A DNA stretch of 64,000 nucleotides from Rhodoplanes sp. (GTDB lineage Bacteria > Pseudomonadota > Alphaproteobacteria > Rhizobiales > Xanthobacteraceae): contig NZ_JACAAX010000033.1 in NCBI RefSeq assembly GCF_013377085.1, positions 1 to 64,000 of the forward strand, read 5' to 3'. Below, piece after piece: positions 26,619 to 35,981 of this stretch (positions are counted from its first letter, which is position 1; each line of letters begins with the position of its first letter). Made by a program: the position numbers and the translations under genes. The notes below the pieces were generated by a model, which had not been told where the DNA came from, searched no databases, and saw nothing but the letters and a program-made list of their open reading frames with translations.

Positions 26619-26934
26619 ACCGCGCGCGGGCCGGGACCCCGGTTCCAACGAGAATCGCCGAATCGTTTCGAGTTCTGTGGCGGCCCGGGCAACCCCGCGG
26701 CCGCCGCAGCCGTTTTGGGCGTTGCCGGGACGGTCGCGGATAGCGCTCGGTCTGTTTCGGCGCTCCTCCTCGGAGTGGGTGTGGCAGCGACGACACGCCA
26801 GCTCGTCATTTCGAACTATCCACACTGGTTAGCCGATTATTATCTATCTGGGGCTGGAGCCGGCCCCGGCGAGCATCGTATGCGGGTAAATGCCCGTGGC
26901 GCGGTTCGCCGCCACCTTTCCCCAGGAGGCGGTC
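26619..26934. other. 316-base intergenic region before the autotransporter
   Basis: No gene with plausible coding character is seen. An AT-rich patch near 26808-26852 (including CCGATTATTATCTATCTGG) is the likely promoter area. AGGAGG at 26924-26929 is the Shine-Dalgarno for the GTG at 26935. Confidence 0.4.
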
Positions 26935-29900
26935 GTGACCCCCACCGGGACTCCGTCCATCATCGCGTCGGCCCGGCCACGGAAGCATCCTCTGCGGACG
27001 TGGCTGGCGAGCGGCGTCGCCGCGGCAGCCCTGCAGGCGATGGCGCCGGCCGAGGCGCTGGCCGGCTGCACCCTGACCAGCGATCTGGTCCCGGTGTCCA
27101 GCACCTGCAGCAGCACCTTCGTGCAGGTCCTCTCCAGCACCGGTGCCACCGCGCTGACGGTCTCCGACATGATCACGGTCGGTGTCGAGCTGACGCCCGC
27201 CAATGCGGGAACGACGCCGACCAGTCACAACCTGATCGTCACGGGCAACACGACGATCTTCAATCCGAGCTACAGCGCCGTCTACTCGGAGACCTTCGCG
27301 CCGAACCACGACCTCGTCGTCAGCCTCGGCGCCGGCGTGACCATCGGCTCGGTCGGCGGCTTCGGCGCCGTGTGGCTGCGTAACGACGTCTCCGGCAACA
27401 TCACGCTCGACAGCGCCGCGACCGTGACGGCCACCGGCGGCCCCGGCATCACGGCGACGACCAATCTCGGCTCGGTGGTCGTCACCAATTCCGGGCGCGT
27501 GACCTCGACCGACGACCGCGGCGTCTATGCCGACGGCGGCTTCAACAACACCATGGCGAGCCCGGCCCTGGTGTCGGTCGTCAACACCGGCACGGTCTCG
27601 GCCTATCTGGCCGGCATCCGCACCATCAACTATCACGGCCTTTCGACCATCACGAACGGCGGCACCGTCACGGCGACGACCCGCCAGGGCCTGGTGGCGT
27701 GGTCCGCCAACGGCGACGCGTCGATCACCAACACCGGAACGGTCACGGCCTACGACGACAACGCCGTGCACGCCATGTCCGAGACCGGCAAGGTCACGGT
27801 CCTCAACAGTGGCCGCCTCACGGCCTATGACAACGCGGCGGTGGCGGACAGCGGCGTCGGCCATGCCGGCATCTGGGCCGAGGTGGGAGTCGCGGGCAAC
27901 ATCGCGATCACCAATGCGGCGACCGGCGTCATCACGGCGCCGAGCGACTTCGGCATAGTCGCGCTGACTCCCTCGGGCGACGTCACCGTGACCAATGCCG
28001 GCACCATCGCGGCGCGCGGCGGCATCTCCGCGGCCAGCACGGCCGGCAACGTCACGGTGGTCAACAGCGGCACCATCACGGCGACCGCCACGACCAACCC
28101 GGTCGCCGTCGCCCTGTCGGCGGCGAGCGGCACCGCGACTCTCACCAACACCGGCACCATCAACGGCGGCTTCACCACCGCAGGCGGCACCAACCTGATC
28201 GTCAACCAGGGCACCTGGAACCTGCTGACCGCCGGCGTGACCAGCGCCGTCTACACGGCGTCGGGCACCACCACGTTCAGCAATTCCGGCACCGTCGCGG
28301 TCGCCTCCGGCGGCGTCGTCACCATCTCGGGCCTGACGCGGTTCACCAACGAGGCGACCGGGAACCTCTCGCTCGGCGCCGGATCGAGCCTGGTGCTGAC
28401 CGGCGCCGTGTTTCAGAACCTCGGCCGCATCGACATCGCCGCCGGGGCCAGCCTGACCAGCGCCACGGTGCAGGTTGGCGGCACCATGTCGGTCAACGGA
28501 GCCCTCGGCGGTGCCGTGGTGGTCGACAACGGCGGCCTGCTGCAGGGCTCGGGCAGCGTCGGCGAGGCGACCGTCACGGCCGGCGGCACCATCGCGCCCG
28601 GCAACTCGATCGGAACCCTGACGGTCGCCGGCAACTACACCCAGGCGGCGGGCTCGACCTATGCGGTCGAGGTCGGCCCCAACGGCACCTCGGATCGCAT
28701 CCACGCCACCGGCACGGCGACCATCCTGGGCGGCACGCTCGCCGTCACGGCCAACGGGACGCCGACGGTCGCCACCCGCTACACCATCCTGACCGCCGAC
28801 GGCGGCGTCACCGGCACCTATGCGAGCCTCGCCGGCGCCGGCACCATGTCGGCCTTCGTCACCGCCATCGCGGCCTACGACGCCAACAACGTCTATCTGG
28901 ATCTGACGCAGACGCGCGCCTTCACGGCGGCGGCCCTGACCGCCAACCAGTATTCGGCCGCGGCCGGGATCGGGTCGTCGCCGACCGGCAGCGCGCTCTA
29001 CTCGGCGCTGGCCTTCCTGCCGACCGATCAGGCGGCCCGCGCCGCCATCGACCAGATCTCCGGCGAGGTCCATGCCTCGATCCAGGGCGCTCTGGTCGAG
29101 ACCAGCAGCCTTCTACGCGATGCGGCGCTCGACCGCGTCCGCACCGCCGTCGGGGCGGCAGGCGCCGCCCAGACGCCGGGCGGCGAGCATTTCATCCTGT
29201 GGAGCCGCGGCTTCGGCGCCTGGGGCACGGCCAAGGGCGACGGCAACGCCCGCTCCCTCGATCGGTCCACCGGCGGCGTGCTGATCGGCGGCGACGGCAC
29301 CGTCCTCGGGGACTGGCGGGTCGGCATGCTGGCCGGCTACAGCCGCACCACCGTCTCGGGCGCGGCCGGCAGCGGCGCGAGCGACAACTATCACGTCGGC
29401 GCCTTTGGCGGCCGCCAGTGGGGTGCGCTCGGTTTTCGCGGCGGCGCCGCCTACACCAAGCACGACGTCGCGACGTCGCGCGCGGTCGGTTTCAACGGTT
29501 TCTTCGATGCGCCGACGGCCGGCTACGACGCCGGCACGGCGCAGGGCTTTGCCGAGATCGGCTACGGCCTCGCGGCCGGCCGCACCGCGCTCGAGCCCTT
29601 CGCCAATCTGGCCCATGTCGATCTGCGCACCGACTCCTTCCGTGAGGTCGGTCGCGGCGCGGCGCTCACCGGTGCGGCGCAGGACACCGCCGTGACCTTC
29701 GCGACGCTCGGACTGCATGCCGGCACCGACGTGACGCTCGGCGCCGCGACGGGCAGGGCCTACGGCACCGTCGGCTGGCGGCATGCCTTCGGCGACACCA
29801 CCCCGTTCGCGACCCTGGCGCTCGCCGGCGGGGCTCCGTTCTCGATCGCGGGCGCACCGATCGCCGCCGATGCGCTGGTCACCGACATCGGTCTCGACGT

Positions 29901-30003
29901 CGCCGTCGCGACGTCGACGACGCTCGGCGTCTCCTATCGCGGCCAGTTCGGCGCCGACATCACCGACCAGGGCGTGCGCGGCACCCTCGCGGTTCGCTTC
30001 TGA
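26935..30003 (+). CDS. Autotransporter (type V secretion) with beta-helix-like passenger
   Basis: About 1022 residues starting at a GTG five bases after AGGAGG; a frame 15 codons longer exists but lacks a ribosome site. A long signal peptide ends near AEALAGC (about 45). The passenger, to about residue 730, repeats short units of the form N-x-G-T-(I/V) every 15-25 residues (for example ITNTGTVTAYDDNAV), the pattern of a right-handed beta-helix. The last 270 residues are a beta-barrel with HFILWSRGFGAWG and GTAQGFAEIGYGLAAG, ending GTLAVRF with the terminal phenylalanine needed for outer-membrane insertion. No protease triad is evident. Likely an adhesin or surface protein. Confidence 0.88.
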   Translation: MTPTGTPSIIASARPRKHPLRTWLASGVAAAALQAMAPAEALAGCTLTSDLVPVSSTCSSTFVQVLSSTGATALTVSDMITVGVELTPANAGTTPTSHNLIVTGNTTIFNPSYSAVYSETFAPNHDLVVSLGAGVTIGSVGGFGAVWLRNDVSGNITLDSAATVTATGGPGITATTNLGSVVVTNSGRVTSTDDRGVYADGGFNNTMASPALVSVVNTGTVSAYLAGIRTINYHGLSTITNGGTVTATTRQGLVAWSANGDASITNTGTVTAYDDNAVHAMSETGKVTVLNSGRLTAYDNAAVADSGVGHAGIWAEVGVAGNIAITNAATGVITAPSDFGIVALTPSGDVTVTNAGTIAARGGISAASTAGNVTVVNSGTITATATTNPVAVALSAASGTATLTNTGTINGGFTTAGGTNLIVNQGTWNLLTAGVTSAVYTASGTTTFSNSGTVAVASGGVVTISGLTRFTNEATGNLSLGAGSSLVLTGAVFQNLGRIDIAAGASLTSATVQVGGTMSVNGALGGAVVVDNGGLLQGSGSVGEATVTAGGTIAPGNSIGTLTVAGNYTQAAGSTYAVEVGPNGTSDRIHATGTATILGGTLAVTANGTPTVATRYTILTADGGVTGTYASLAGAGTMSAFVTAIAAYDANNVYLDLTQTRAFTAAALTANQYSAAAGIGSSPTGSALYSALAFLPTDQAARAAIDQISGEVHASIQGALVETSSLLRDAALDRVRTAVGAAGAAQTPGGEHFILWSRGFGAWGTAKGDGNARSLDRSTGGVLIGGDGTVLGDWRVGMLAGYSRTTVSGAAGSGASDNYHVGAFGGRQWGALGFRGGAAYTKHDVATSRAVGFNGFFDAPTAGYDAGTAQGFAEIGYGLAAGRTALEPFANLAHVDLRTDSFREVGRGAALTGAAQDTAVTFATLGLHAGTDVTLGAATGRAYGTVGWRHAFGDTTPFATLALAGGAPFSIAGAPIAADALVTDIGLDVAVATSTTLGVSYRGQFGADITDQGVRGTLAVRF

Positions 30004-30141
30004 GAAACGTGCGGCGCCACGCGGCATGCGTGTGCGCGGCGCCGAGGCCGTGCGGGCCGCGCCCGGACTTTGCATGAAGACCGGGTTGCGCCGTGCGGGC
30101 GCTTTGTGCACAACTCGGGTCATGTCTCTCGGACCCGCCTC

Positions 30142-31245
30142 ATGAGCATCAGATCGGTCGCCGTCCTCGGGGCGGGCCATGGCGGCTTTGCGGCCGCCGC
30201 CGACCTCGGCCGCCGCGGCTTCTCGGTGCGGCTGCACGCCCGCAATCCCGACCGGCTCGCGCCGATCCGCCAGCAGGGCGGCATTTTGGCCCGCGGCATC
30301 GTCGAAGGGCTGGTGCCGGTCGACATGCTGACCACCGACGTCGCCGAGGCGGTGCGCGGCGCCGACCTGATCATGCTGGTGGTGCCGTCGGTCGCCCACG
30401 AGACCTATGCGGTGGCGCTGGCGCCGCTGATCGACGGCAGCCAGCCGATCTTCGTCAATCCCGGCCATACCGGCGGCGGGCTGCACTTCGTCCACGAGCT
30501 GCGCCGCGCCGGCTGGCGCGGGCCGGTGCGCACCTGCGAGACCGTGACGCTCACCTACATCACCCGGATGGAAGGCCCGGCGACCGTCAACATCTACAGC
30601 TATACGAAGCGGCTGCGCTTCGCGACGCTGCCGGGCCGCGAGCGCGCCGCGCTGTTCGCCCTGATGAAGCCGCTCTATCCGGAGATCATCGAGGCGTCGA
30701 GCGTGCTGGAGACGGCGCTCGCCAACATCAACGCGGTGTTCCATTCGCCCGGCATGATCATGAATGCCGGCTGGATCCAGCACACCGGCGGCGACTTCCT
30801 GTTCTATCGCGAGGGCATCACCGACGCGGTCGGCCGCGTCACCGCGGCCGTCGACGCCGAGCGGATGGCGATCGCGCAGGCGCTCGGCGTGCCGGCCGTG
30901 TCCTTCCTCCAGCTCTTCCACGATGCCGGGCTCACCACGGCGGCGGCCCGCGACTCTGGCGACATCTCGCGCGCCTGCATCGAGAGCGAGCCGAACAAGA
31001 CGATCAAGTCGCCGGGCTCGCTCGACCATCGCTACGTGCACGAGGATGTCGGCTACGGCCTGGTGCCGATGGCGGCGCTCGGCCGCGTCGCCGGCTTGCC
31101 GACCCCGACCATGGACGCGCTGATCCAGCTCGCCAGCCTGTCGCTCGGCCTCGATTTTGCGCGCGACGGGCTCACCCTCGACAAGCTGGGGCTGGCCGGG
31201 AAATCCACCGCCGAGCTGCTGACGCTCGTCGAGAACGGTGTTTGA
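30142..31245 (+). CDS. NAD/NADP octopine/nopaline dehydrogenase-family enzyme
   Basis: A 367-residue opine-dehydrogenase-family oxidoreductase. The Rossmann fold starts VAVLGAGHGGFAAAADLGRRG. The C-terminal half has NAVFHSPGMIMNAGWIQHTGG, which carries the H-x3-(M/I)-x3-N-style region, and HRYVHEDVGYGLVPMAALGR, which carries the catalytic histidine context of octopine dehydrogenases. Family enzymes reversibly join an amino acid amine to a 2-oxoacid with NAD(P)H. The following flavin oxidoreductase starts 16 bases later and a TTT transporter follows, suggesting uptake and oxidation of an opine-like or N-substituted amino acid. Substrate is an inference. Confidence 0.82.
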   Translation: MSIRSVAVLGAGHGGFAAAADLGRRGFSVRLHARNPDRLAPIRQQGGILARGIVEGLVPVDMLTTDVAEAVRGADLIMLVVPSVAHETYAVALAPLIDGSQPIFVNPGHTGGGLHFVHELRRAGWRGPVRTCETVTLTYITRMEGPATVNIYSYTKRLRFATLPGRERAALFALMKPLYPEIIEASSVLETALANINAVFHSPGMIMNAGWIQHTGGDFLFYREGITDAVGRVTAAVDAERMAIAQALGVPAVSFLQLFHDAGLTTAAARDSGDISRACIESEPNKTIKSPGSLDHRYVHEDVGYGLVPMAALGRVAGLPTPTMDALIQLASLSLGLDFARDGLTLDKLGLAGKSTAELLTLVENGV

Positions 31246-31261
31246 TCCGAGGGGCAGGGCG

Positions 31262-32269
31262 ATGACCGGCGCGGTGCGGATCGGAGTCAATTTCGACGGC
31301 TTCGTGCCCACCGCCGAGGCGATCGCGCTCGCCCGAGACTCGGTCGCGGCCGGCGCCGGCAGCCTGTGGGTCGCCGAGCATCTCGGCTACCGCGAGGCGA
31401 TCGCCACCTGCATGGCCTTTGCCTTCACGGTGCCGGGCGACGCCCGCATGGTGCCGACCGCGGTGAGCCCCTACGTCAATCATCCAGTTCCGATCGCCAT
31501 GGCGATGGCGACACTCGACGAGGTCGCGCCCGGTCGCGCCGCCATCGCGGTCGGCACCGGCAATCCGATGTTCCTGAAAGAGTCCGGCCAGGCCATGGTG
31601 AGGCCGGTCAAGGCCGTGCGCGAGTTCGTCGCGGCGCTGCGCGCGCTGTGGTCGGGCGAGCCCGTCCATGCCGACGGCGAGTTCGTCAAGCTCGCCGGTG
31701 CCCGGCTGGCGTTCACGCCGAGCGCACCGATCCCCGTCTACGTCGCCGCCATCGGGCCCGACATGCTCAAGCTCGCTGGCCGCATCGGCGACGGCGTCGT
31801 GCTGTCGGCCGGCGTGTCGACCGACACGGTGCGGCGCTCGATCGCGGCATGCGCCGAGGCTGCGGCGGCCGAAGGCCGCGCGCTGACCGATTTCCGCCGC
31901 GCCGGCTACATCTTCTACGCCGCCTCCGAGAACGGCCGCGACGCCGTCGATGCGGTGCGCGAAAAGCTCGCCTTCGTGATGCGCAACAAGTTCCTGGCCG
32001 AGAACATCAAGGCGTCCGGCATCGCCGTCGACCACGAGGCCGTCATCGCCGCCATCGCCCGGCGCGACATTGCCGGCGCCGCCGCCCTCGTCTCCGACGA
32101 GGCGGTCGACGCCTTCGGCATCGCCGGCACGCCGGCGCACTGCATGCGTCGGATCGAGGACTTCGTCGCGGCCGGGCTCGACGAGCCGGTCCTCGGACTG
32201 TTGGGGACGCCGGAGAACTGCCGGCTCGGCCTCGACGTCATCCGCCGGTTCGCCGGCGGTACGTCGTGA
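31262..32269 (+). CDS. LLM-class flavin-dependent oxidoreductase
   Basis: A 335-residue bacterial-luciferase-like TIM barrel related to F420/FMN-dependent methylene-tetrahydromethanopterin reductase-like enzymes. VRIGVNFDGFVPTAEAIALA, AGSLWVAEHLGYRE, TAVSPYVNHPVPIAMAMATL, RAAIAVGTGNP and PIPVYVAAIGPDMLKLAGRIGDGV are family blocks. ATG 31262 follows GAGGGGCAGGGC. It is 16 bases from the opine-dehydrogenase-like gene and 117 bases before a Bug-type binding protein, so it may oxidise the same imported compound. Whether FMN or F420 is used cannot be read from sequence. Confidence 0.83.
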   Translation: MTGAVRIGVNFDGFVPTAEAIALARDSVAAGAGSLWVAEHLGYREAIATCMAFAFTVPGDARMVPTAVSPYVNHPVPIAMAMATLDEVAPGRAAIAVGTGNPMFLKESGQAMVRPVKAVREFVAALRALWSGEPVHADGEFVKLAGARLAFTPSAPIPVYVAAIGPDMLKLAGRIGDGVVLSAGVSTDTVRRSIAACAEAAAAEGRALTDFRRAGYIFYAASENGRDAVDAVREKLAFVMRNKFLAENIKASGIAVDHEAVIAAIARRDIAGAAALVSDEAVDAFGIAGTPAHCMRRIEDFVAAGLDEPVLGLLGTPENCRLGLDVIRRFAGGTS

Positions 32270-32386
32270 GGGCGGCATGAGGCAGGCGCGCGGCACGGTT
32301 CTCGAGCGCTCCGCACGTCCTGCGTCACGCCGCGCGCATGACGCATTCCGAAACGCCCGGACCTCGTCACCGATCAGGAGAGAGCC

Positions 32387-33370
32387 ATGAAGCGCAGGGA
32401 TCTGTTGAAGCTCGCCGGCGCCGGCCTGGCGGCCGGAGCAATGCCCGCCGTGATCACGGGAGCGCGGGCCCAAGCCTTTCCGTCGGGACCGATCACGCTG
32501 ATCGTCGCCTGGCCGCCGGGCGGCGGCAGCGACATCAGCATGCGGCTCCTCGCCGACGCGCTGTCCAAGAAGATCGGCGTGCCCGTGGTGGTGCTCAACA
32601 AGCCAGGCGCCGGCGGCGCCATCGGCCATCGCGAGGTTGTGACGGCGAAGCCGGACGGGCAGACCATCGGCATGTTCGCCTCCGGCGGCGTCTCGCTGCC
32701 GTACTTGAATGCGCAGGCCAACACGCTCGACGAGATGGAGCCTATCGCCTATTTCGGCGAGGATCCGTTCGCCCTGCAGGCGAGCAATGCGAGCGGCATC
32801 ACGTCGTTGAAGGACATGATCGAGCGCGCCCGCGCCGCTCCCGGCAAGCTGCGCAACGGCAACGACCAGCCCGGCGGCTCCTCCTTCGTCGCCATCTCGC
32901 TGTTCGAGAAGGCTCTCGGCTTCAAGGTCACCAAGGTCTCCTATGGTGGCTATGCCCCGACCGTCACGGCCCTGATGGGCGGCGAGATCGACACGGCGTC
33001 GGTGCCGGTGCCTGACGCGATCGAGCAGCACCGCTCCGGCAAGCTCAAGATGCTCGGCGTCTCCTCGGCGGAGCGGTACTTTCTCGCCCCCGAGATCCCG
33101 ACCTTCAAGGAGTTGGGTTTCGACGTGGTCGCCGGCTCGTGGCGCTGCATCATCGGCCCGAAGGGCATTCCGGAGGACCGGCTGCGTTTCCTGGAGAGCA
33201 ACATCCTCGGCGTGCTCAAGGACCCGGAGTTCGTGGCGCGTGCCAAGCAGGCGGGTTTCGCCATCCAGCCCGCGGACGCCAAGGCGACGGCCGCGCGCTG
33301 GAAGAAGGACGACGCCGAGCTCTATCCGATCCTGCTCGAGGCCGGCCTGGTGAAGGCGCGGCAGAAGTAG
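32387..33370 (+). CDS. tctC: TTT transporter periplasmic binding protein (TctC/Bug family)
   Basis: A 327-residue Bug-family solute receptor. MKRRDLLKLAGAGLAAGAMP resembles a twin-arginine signal with cleavage after GARAQA. ITLIVAWPPGGGSDISMRLLAD is the typical ligand-loop start, then VVLNKPGAGGAIGHREV, KLRNGNDQPGGSSFV, YGGYAPTVTALMGGEID and PTFKELGFDVVAGSW. Such proteins bind mono- to tricarboxylates. TctB and TctA homologues follow in the same direction, each separated by a palindromic element. Substrate may be the compound handled by the two enzymes upstream. Confidence 0.9.
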   Translation: MKRRDLLKLAGAGLAAGAMPAVITGARAQAFPSGPITLIVAWPPGGGSDISMRLLADALSKKIGVPVVVLNKPGAGGAIGHREVVTAKPDGQTIGMFASGGVSLPYLNAQANTLDEMEPIAYFGEDPFALQASNASGITSLKDMIERARAAPGKLRNGNDQPGGSSFVAISLFEKALGFKVTKVSYGGYAPTVTALMGGEIDTASVPVPDAIEQHRSGKLKMLGVSSAERYFLAPEIPTFKELGFDVVAGSWRCIIGPKGIPEDRLRFLESNILGVLKDPEFVARAKQAGFAIQPADAKATAARWKKDDAELYPILLEAGLVKARQK

Positions 33371-33440
33371 CAGAACGGCGCTGGTCCTTCCGGGACGGCG
33401 CCCCATCGGCGCCGAGATAGCGAGGACGCTCTCCTTCGTC

Positions 33441-33534
33441 GTGCTCCGCGAAGGCGGAGCACCCGGTACGCCGCAGCGCCAAGGTGAAAACAACGGACTC
33501 GGTGGATCCTGGGTCGTCCGCCTTCGCGGACGAC
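33441..33534. repeat. Double hairpin element between tctC and tctB
   Basis: Two strong stem-loops: GTGCTCCGC (33441-33449) with GCGGAGCAC (33454-33462), and GTCGTCCGC (33513-33521) with GCGGACGAC (33526-33534), each with a four-base loop. This resembles GTCGTCC-type palindromes common in Bradyrhizobium. Inside an operon it could hold back transcription or protect the tctC message. Confidence 0.65.
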
Positions 33535-33554
33535 GACCACCAAAGGGCAGGGCG

Positions 33555-34004
33555 GTGCGGATCAGCCTGACCAAGAACGTCCTCGCGGGGCTCCTGTTCG
33601 TCGGCTTCGGGCTTTTCGGCCTGTGGCTGTCGCACAGCCTCGACATGGGAACGGCCGACGCCATGGGCTCCGGCTACTTCCCGCGCATGGTCTGCAGCCT
33701 GCTGATCGTCTGCGGCGGCGTGCTGGCCGTGCTAGCGCTGGTGTGGCCGGACGAACGGCCCGAGGGCTGGCACTGGCGACCGCTGGTCTGCGTCACCCTG
33801 GCGTCGCTCGCCTTCGCGCTGCTGCTGCGTCCGCTCGGTCTGGTCGCGGCGCTCGCCGTCACCATCCTGCTCGGCGCGCTGTCGGGGCCGCTGCTGCCGC
33901 CCCTCAAGCTGGCGTTCCTGGTCGTGGTGCTGATCGCCGTCAATGTCGGCATCTTCGTGCTGGCGCTGGGCATGCCGATCCCGCTGTGGCCGGCGTTGAC
34001 GTGA
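33555..34004 (+). CDS. tctB: TTT transporter small membrane subunit (TctB)
   Basis: A 149-residue membrane protein with four hydrophobic segments, the usual TctB size and form. ADAMGSGYFPRMVCSLLIVCG is the characteristic first-loop block (G-SGYFPRM). A GTG at 33555 is the likely start, preceded by AAAGGGCAGGG. It pairs with TctA downstream to form the sodium- or proton-driven importer fed by TctC. Confidence 0.85.
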   Translation: MRISLTKNVLAGLLFVGFGLFGLWLSHSLDMGTADAMGSGYFPRMVCSLLIVCGGVLAVLALVWPDERPEGWHWRPLVCVTLASLAFALLLRPLGLVAALAVTILLGALSGPLLPPLKLAFLVVVLIAVNVGIFVLALGMPIPLWPALT

Positions 34005-34029
34005 CGACGAACCGCATCACCAACCTGCC

Positions 34030-34132
34030 GTCATTCCGGGGCGCGCCGAAGGCGCGAACCCGGAATCCAGCCGCGAACTCCGAGCTCTTGGCTGGATTCC
34101 GGGTCCGGCGCTGCGCGCCGGCCCGGAATGAC
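34030..34132. repeat. Type-B intergenic palindromic element between tctB and tctA
   Basis: GTCATTCCGGG at 34030-34040 pairs with CCCGGAATGAC at 34122-34132. Inner arms CCCGGAATCCAG (34059-34070) and CTGGATTCCGGG (34092-34103) make a second perfect stem. It is the same family as 11204-11307, here in the middle of an operon. Confidence 0.8.
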
Positions 34133-34167
34133 CACCAGTTTTGTTCCTGGCATTCGATGTGAGCCCG

Positions 34168-35670
34168 ATGCCCGATCTTCTCGCCAACATCGCCATGGGC
34201 TTCGGGGTCGCGCTGACCTGGCAGAATCTCGGCCTCTGCCTGTTCGGTTGCGCGCTCGGCACCGCGATCGGCGTGCTGCCCGGCATCGGCCCGCTGACCA
34301 CCATGGCGTTGATTCTGCCGATCACCTTCTGGCTGCAGCCGGTCGGCGCTCTGATCATGCTGGCGGGCGTGTTCTACGGCGCCCAGTACGGCGGCTCGAC
34401 CACGGCCATCCTGGTCAAGATTCCGGGCGAGACGTCGTCGGTCGTCACCATTTTGGACGGCCATGCGATGGCCCAGCAGGGCCGCGCCGGCCCGGCGCTC
34501 GCCATCGCGGCGCTCGGGTCGCTGTTCGCCGGCACCGTGGTGACGCTGCTGATCGCCGTCGCGGGCCCGCCGCTCGCGAGCGTCGCGCTGATGTTCCAGT
34601 CGGCCGACTACGTCTCGGTGATGCTGCTCGGCCTCGTCTCCGCCGTGGTGCTGGCGCACGGCTCGGTGCTCAAGGCGATCGGCATGATCGTGCTCGGCGT
34701 GCTGTTCGGCCTGGTCGGTACCGACGTTTCCACCGGCGACTACCGGATGACGGGCGGCTTCGACGTGCTGTTCGACGGCATCGGCTTCGTGCCGCTGTCG
34801 ATGGGCCTGTTCGGCCTCGCCGAGATCATGACCAATCTGGAGGAGCCCGGGCGGGCGCCGCCCGCCACCATGCGGGTGCGCGAGCTGATGCCGACACGCG
34901 CCGATCTCCTGCGCTGCCTGCCGGCCATGATCCGCGGCACCGTGGTCGGCACCGTCTTCGGGATCCTGCCGGGCGGCGGCCCGACCATCGCGGCCTTCTC
35001 GGCCTACAGCCTGGAGAAGAAGGTCTCGCGCAACCCGGAGCGTTTCGGCAAGGGGGCGATCGAGGGCGTGGCGGCGCCCGAGACCGCCAACAACGCCGCC
35101 GCGCAGGCCTGCTTCATCCCGATGCTCAGCCTCGGCGTGCCGCCCAACGCCCTGATGGCGCTGATGATCGGCGCCATGATGGTGCACGGCATCACGCCCG
35201 GCCCGGAGATCATCACCAAGCAGCCGGTGTTGTTCTGGGGCCTGATCGCCAGCATGTGGATCGGCAACGCCATGCTGGTGGTGATGAACCTGCCGCTGAT
35301 CGGACTGTGGGTGAAGCTTCTGCAGATGCCTTACGGCTATCTGTTTCCCAGCATCCTGGTGTTCTGCTGCATCGGCACCTACACACTCAACTCGAGCCCG
35401 GCCGAGGTCTTGATCATGACGGCCTTCGGGGTGGTCGGCTACGTGTTCCGCAAGCTCGACTGCGAGCCGGCGCCGCTGCTGCTCGGGCTGGTGCTCGGTC
35501 CGATGCTGGAGGAGAACTTCCGTCGCGCCATGGTGCTGTCGGGCGGCGACTGGAGCATTTTCGTCAGGCGACCCTTGAGCCTGGCGTTTCTGCTCGCCGC
35601 CGCCGGCCTTTTGGTCGCCGTCGCGCTGCCCAGCATCCGCAGGAGCCGCGAGGCAGCGTTCCGCGAATAG
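34168..35670 (+). CDS. tctA: TTT transporter large membrane subunit (TctA)
   Basis: A 500-residue polytopic TctA with about 11-12 helices. GCALGTAIGVLPGIGPLTTMA, FYGAQYGGSTTAILVKIPGE and GVAAPETANNAAAQACFIPM are the family signatures, including the PE(T/S)ANNA stretch. ATG 34168 is chosen; a GTG at 34159 and a TTG at 34141 are in frame but lengthen the hydrophilic start. It is the last membrane gene of the operon. Confidence 0.92.
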   Translation: MPDLLANIAMGFGVALTWQNLGLCLFGCALGTAIGVLPGIGPLTTMALILPITFWLQPVGALIMLAGVFYGAQYGGSTTAILVKIPGETSSVVTILDGHAMAQQGRAGPALAIAALGSLFAGTVVTLLIAVAGPPLASVALMFQSADYVSVMLLGLVSAVVLAHGSVLKAIGMIVLGVLFGLVGTDVSTGDYRMTGGFDVLFDGIGFVPLSMGLFGLAEIMTNLEEPGRAPPATMRVRELMPTRADLLRCLPAMIRGTVVGTVFGILPGGGPTIAAFSAYSLEKKVSRNPERFGKGAIEGVAAPETANNAAAQACFIPMLSLGVPPNALMALMIGAMMVHGITPGPEIITKQPVLFWGLIASMWIGNAMLVVMNLPLIGLWVKLLQMPYGYLFPSILVFCCIGTYTLNSSPAEVLIMTAFGVVGYVFRKLDCEPAPLLLGLVLGPMLEENFRRAMVLSGGDWSIFVRRPLSLAFLLAAAGLLVAVALPSIRRSREAAFRE

Positions 35671-35981
35671 CGAGGGACGGACGCGAGCCGATTCGGCTAC
35701 GCGCGTTCTTATGGTTCATGAACCGTAAACATTCGGTTCATCCAGCCCGGCGCACAGCGCGCAACAGGCTGCATGGATACGCATGTGCAACTACGTGGTC
35801 CGACAGATTCAAGAATTTGCACGAGTGCATAAATATGAGTCTGGACGGTGCCGTGTGCCGCTCCCCGCGTGTCGGCGGCGAGTTCGCTTCCTTCTCCCGC
35901 CAGATTTTCCCCCGACATGCGTGAGCCGGTCACGCGCACCGCGATGCGGAGCCTTCTCGGGCACCGCGACGGGAGACGGTC
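35671..35981 (+). promoter_or_regulatory. AT-rich regulatory region before the second TctC gene
   Basis: GGTTCATGAACC at 35713-35724 is a perfect 12-bp palindrome, and a further half site GGTTCAT follows at 35735-35741, giving three evenly spaced half sites. A GTGCAA/TTGCAC inverted pair and AT-rich CATAAATATG lie near 35779-35838. This looks like an operator with a promoter for the gene at 35982, independent of tctA. No gene is seen in the gap. Confidence 0.5.

Noticed and set aside
27400-28250. Repetitive DNA that could look like a tandem array
   Set aside because: The repeats are protein-level N-x-G-T units of the autotransporter passenger and vary in DNA sequence and spacing; there are no CRISPR-like spacers or cas genes.
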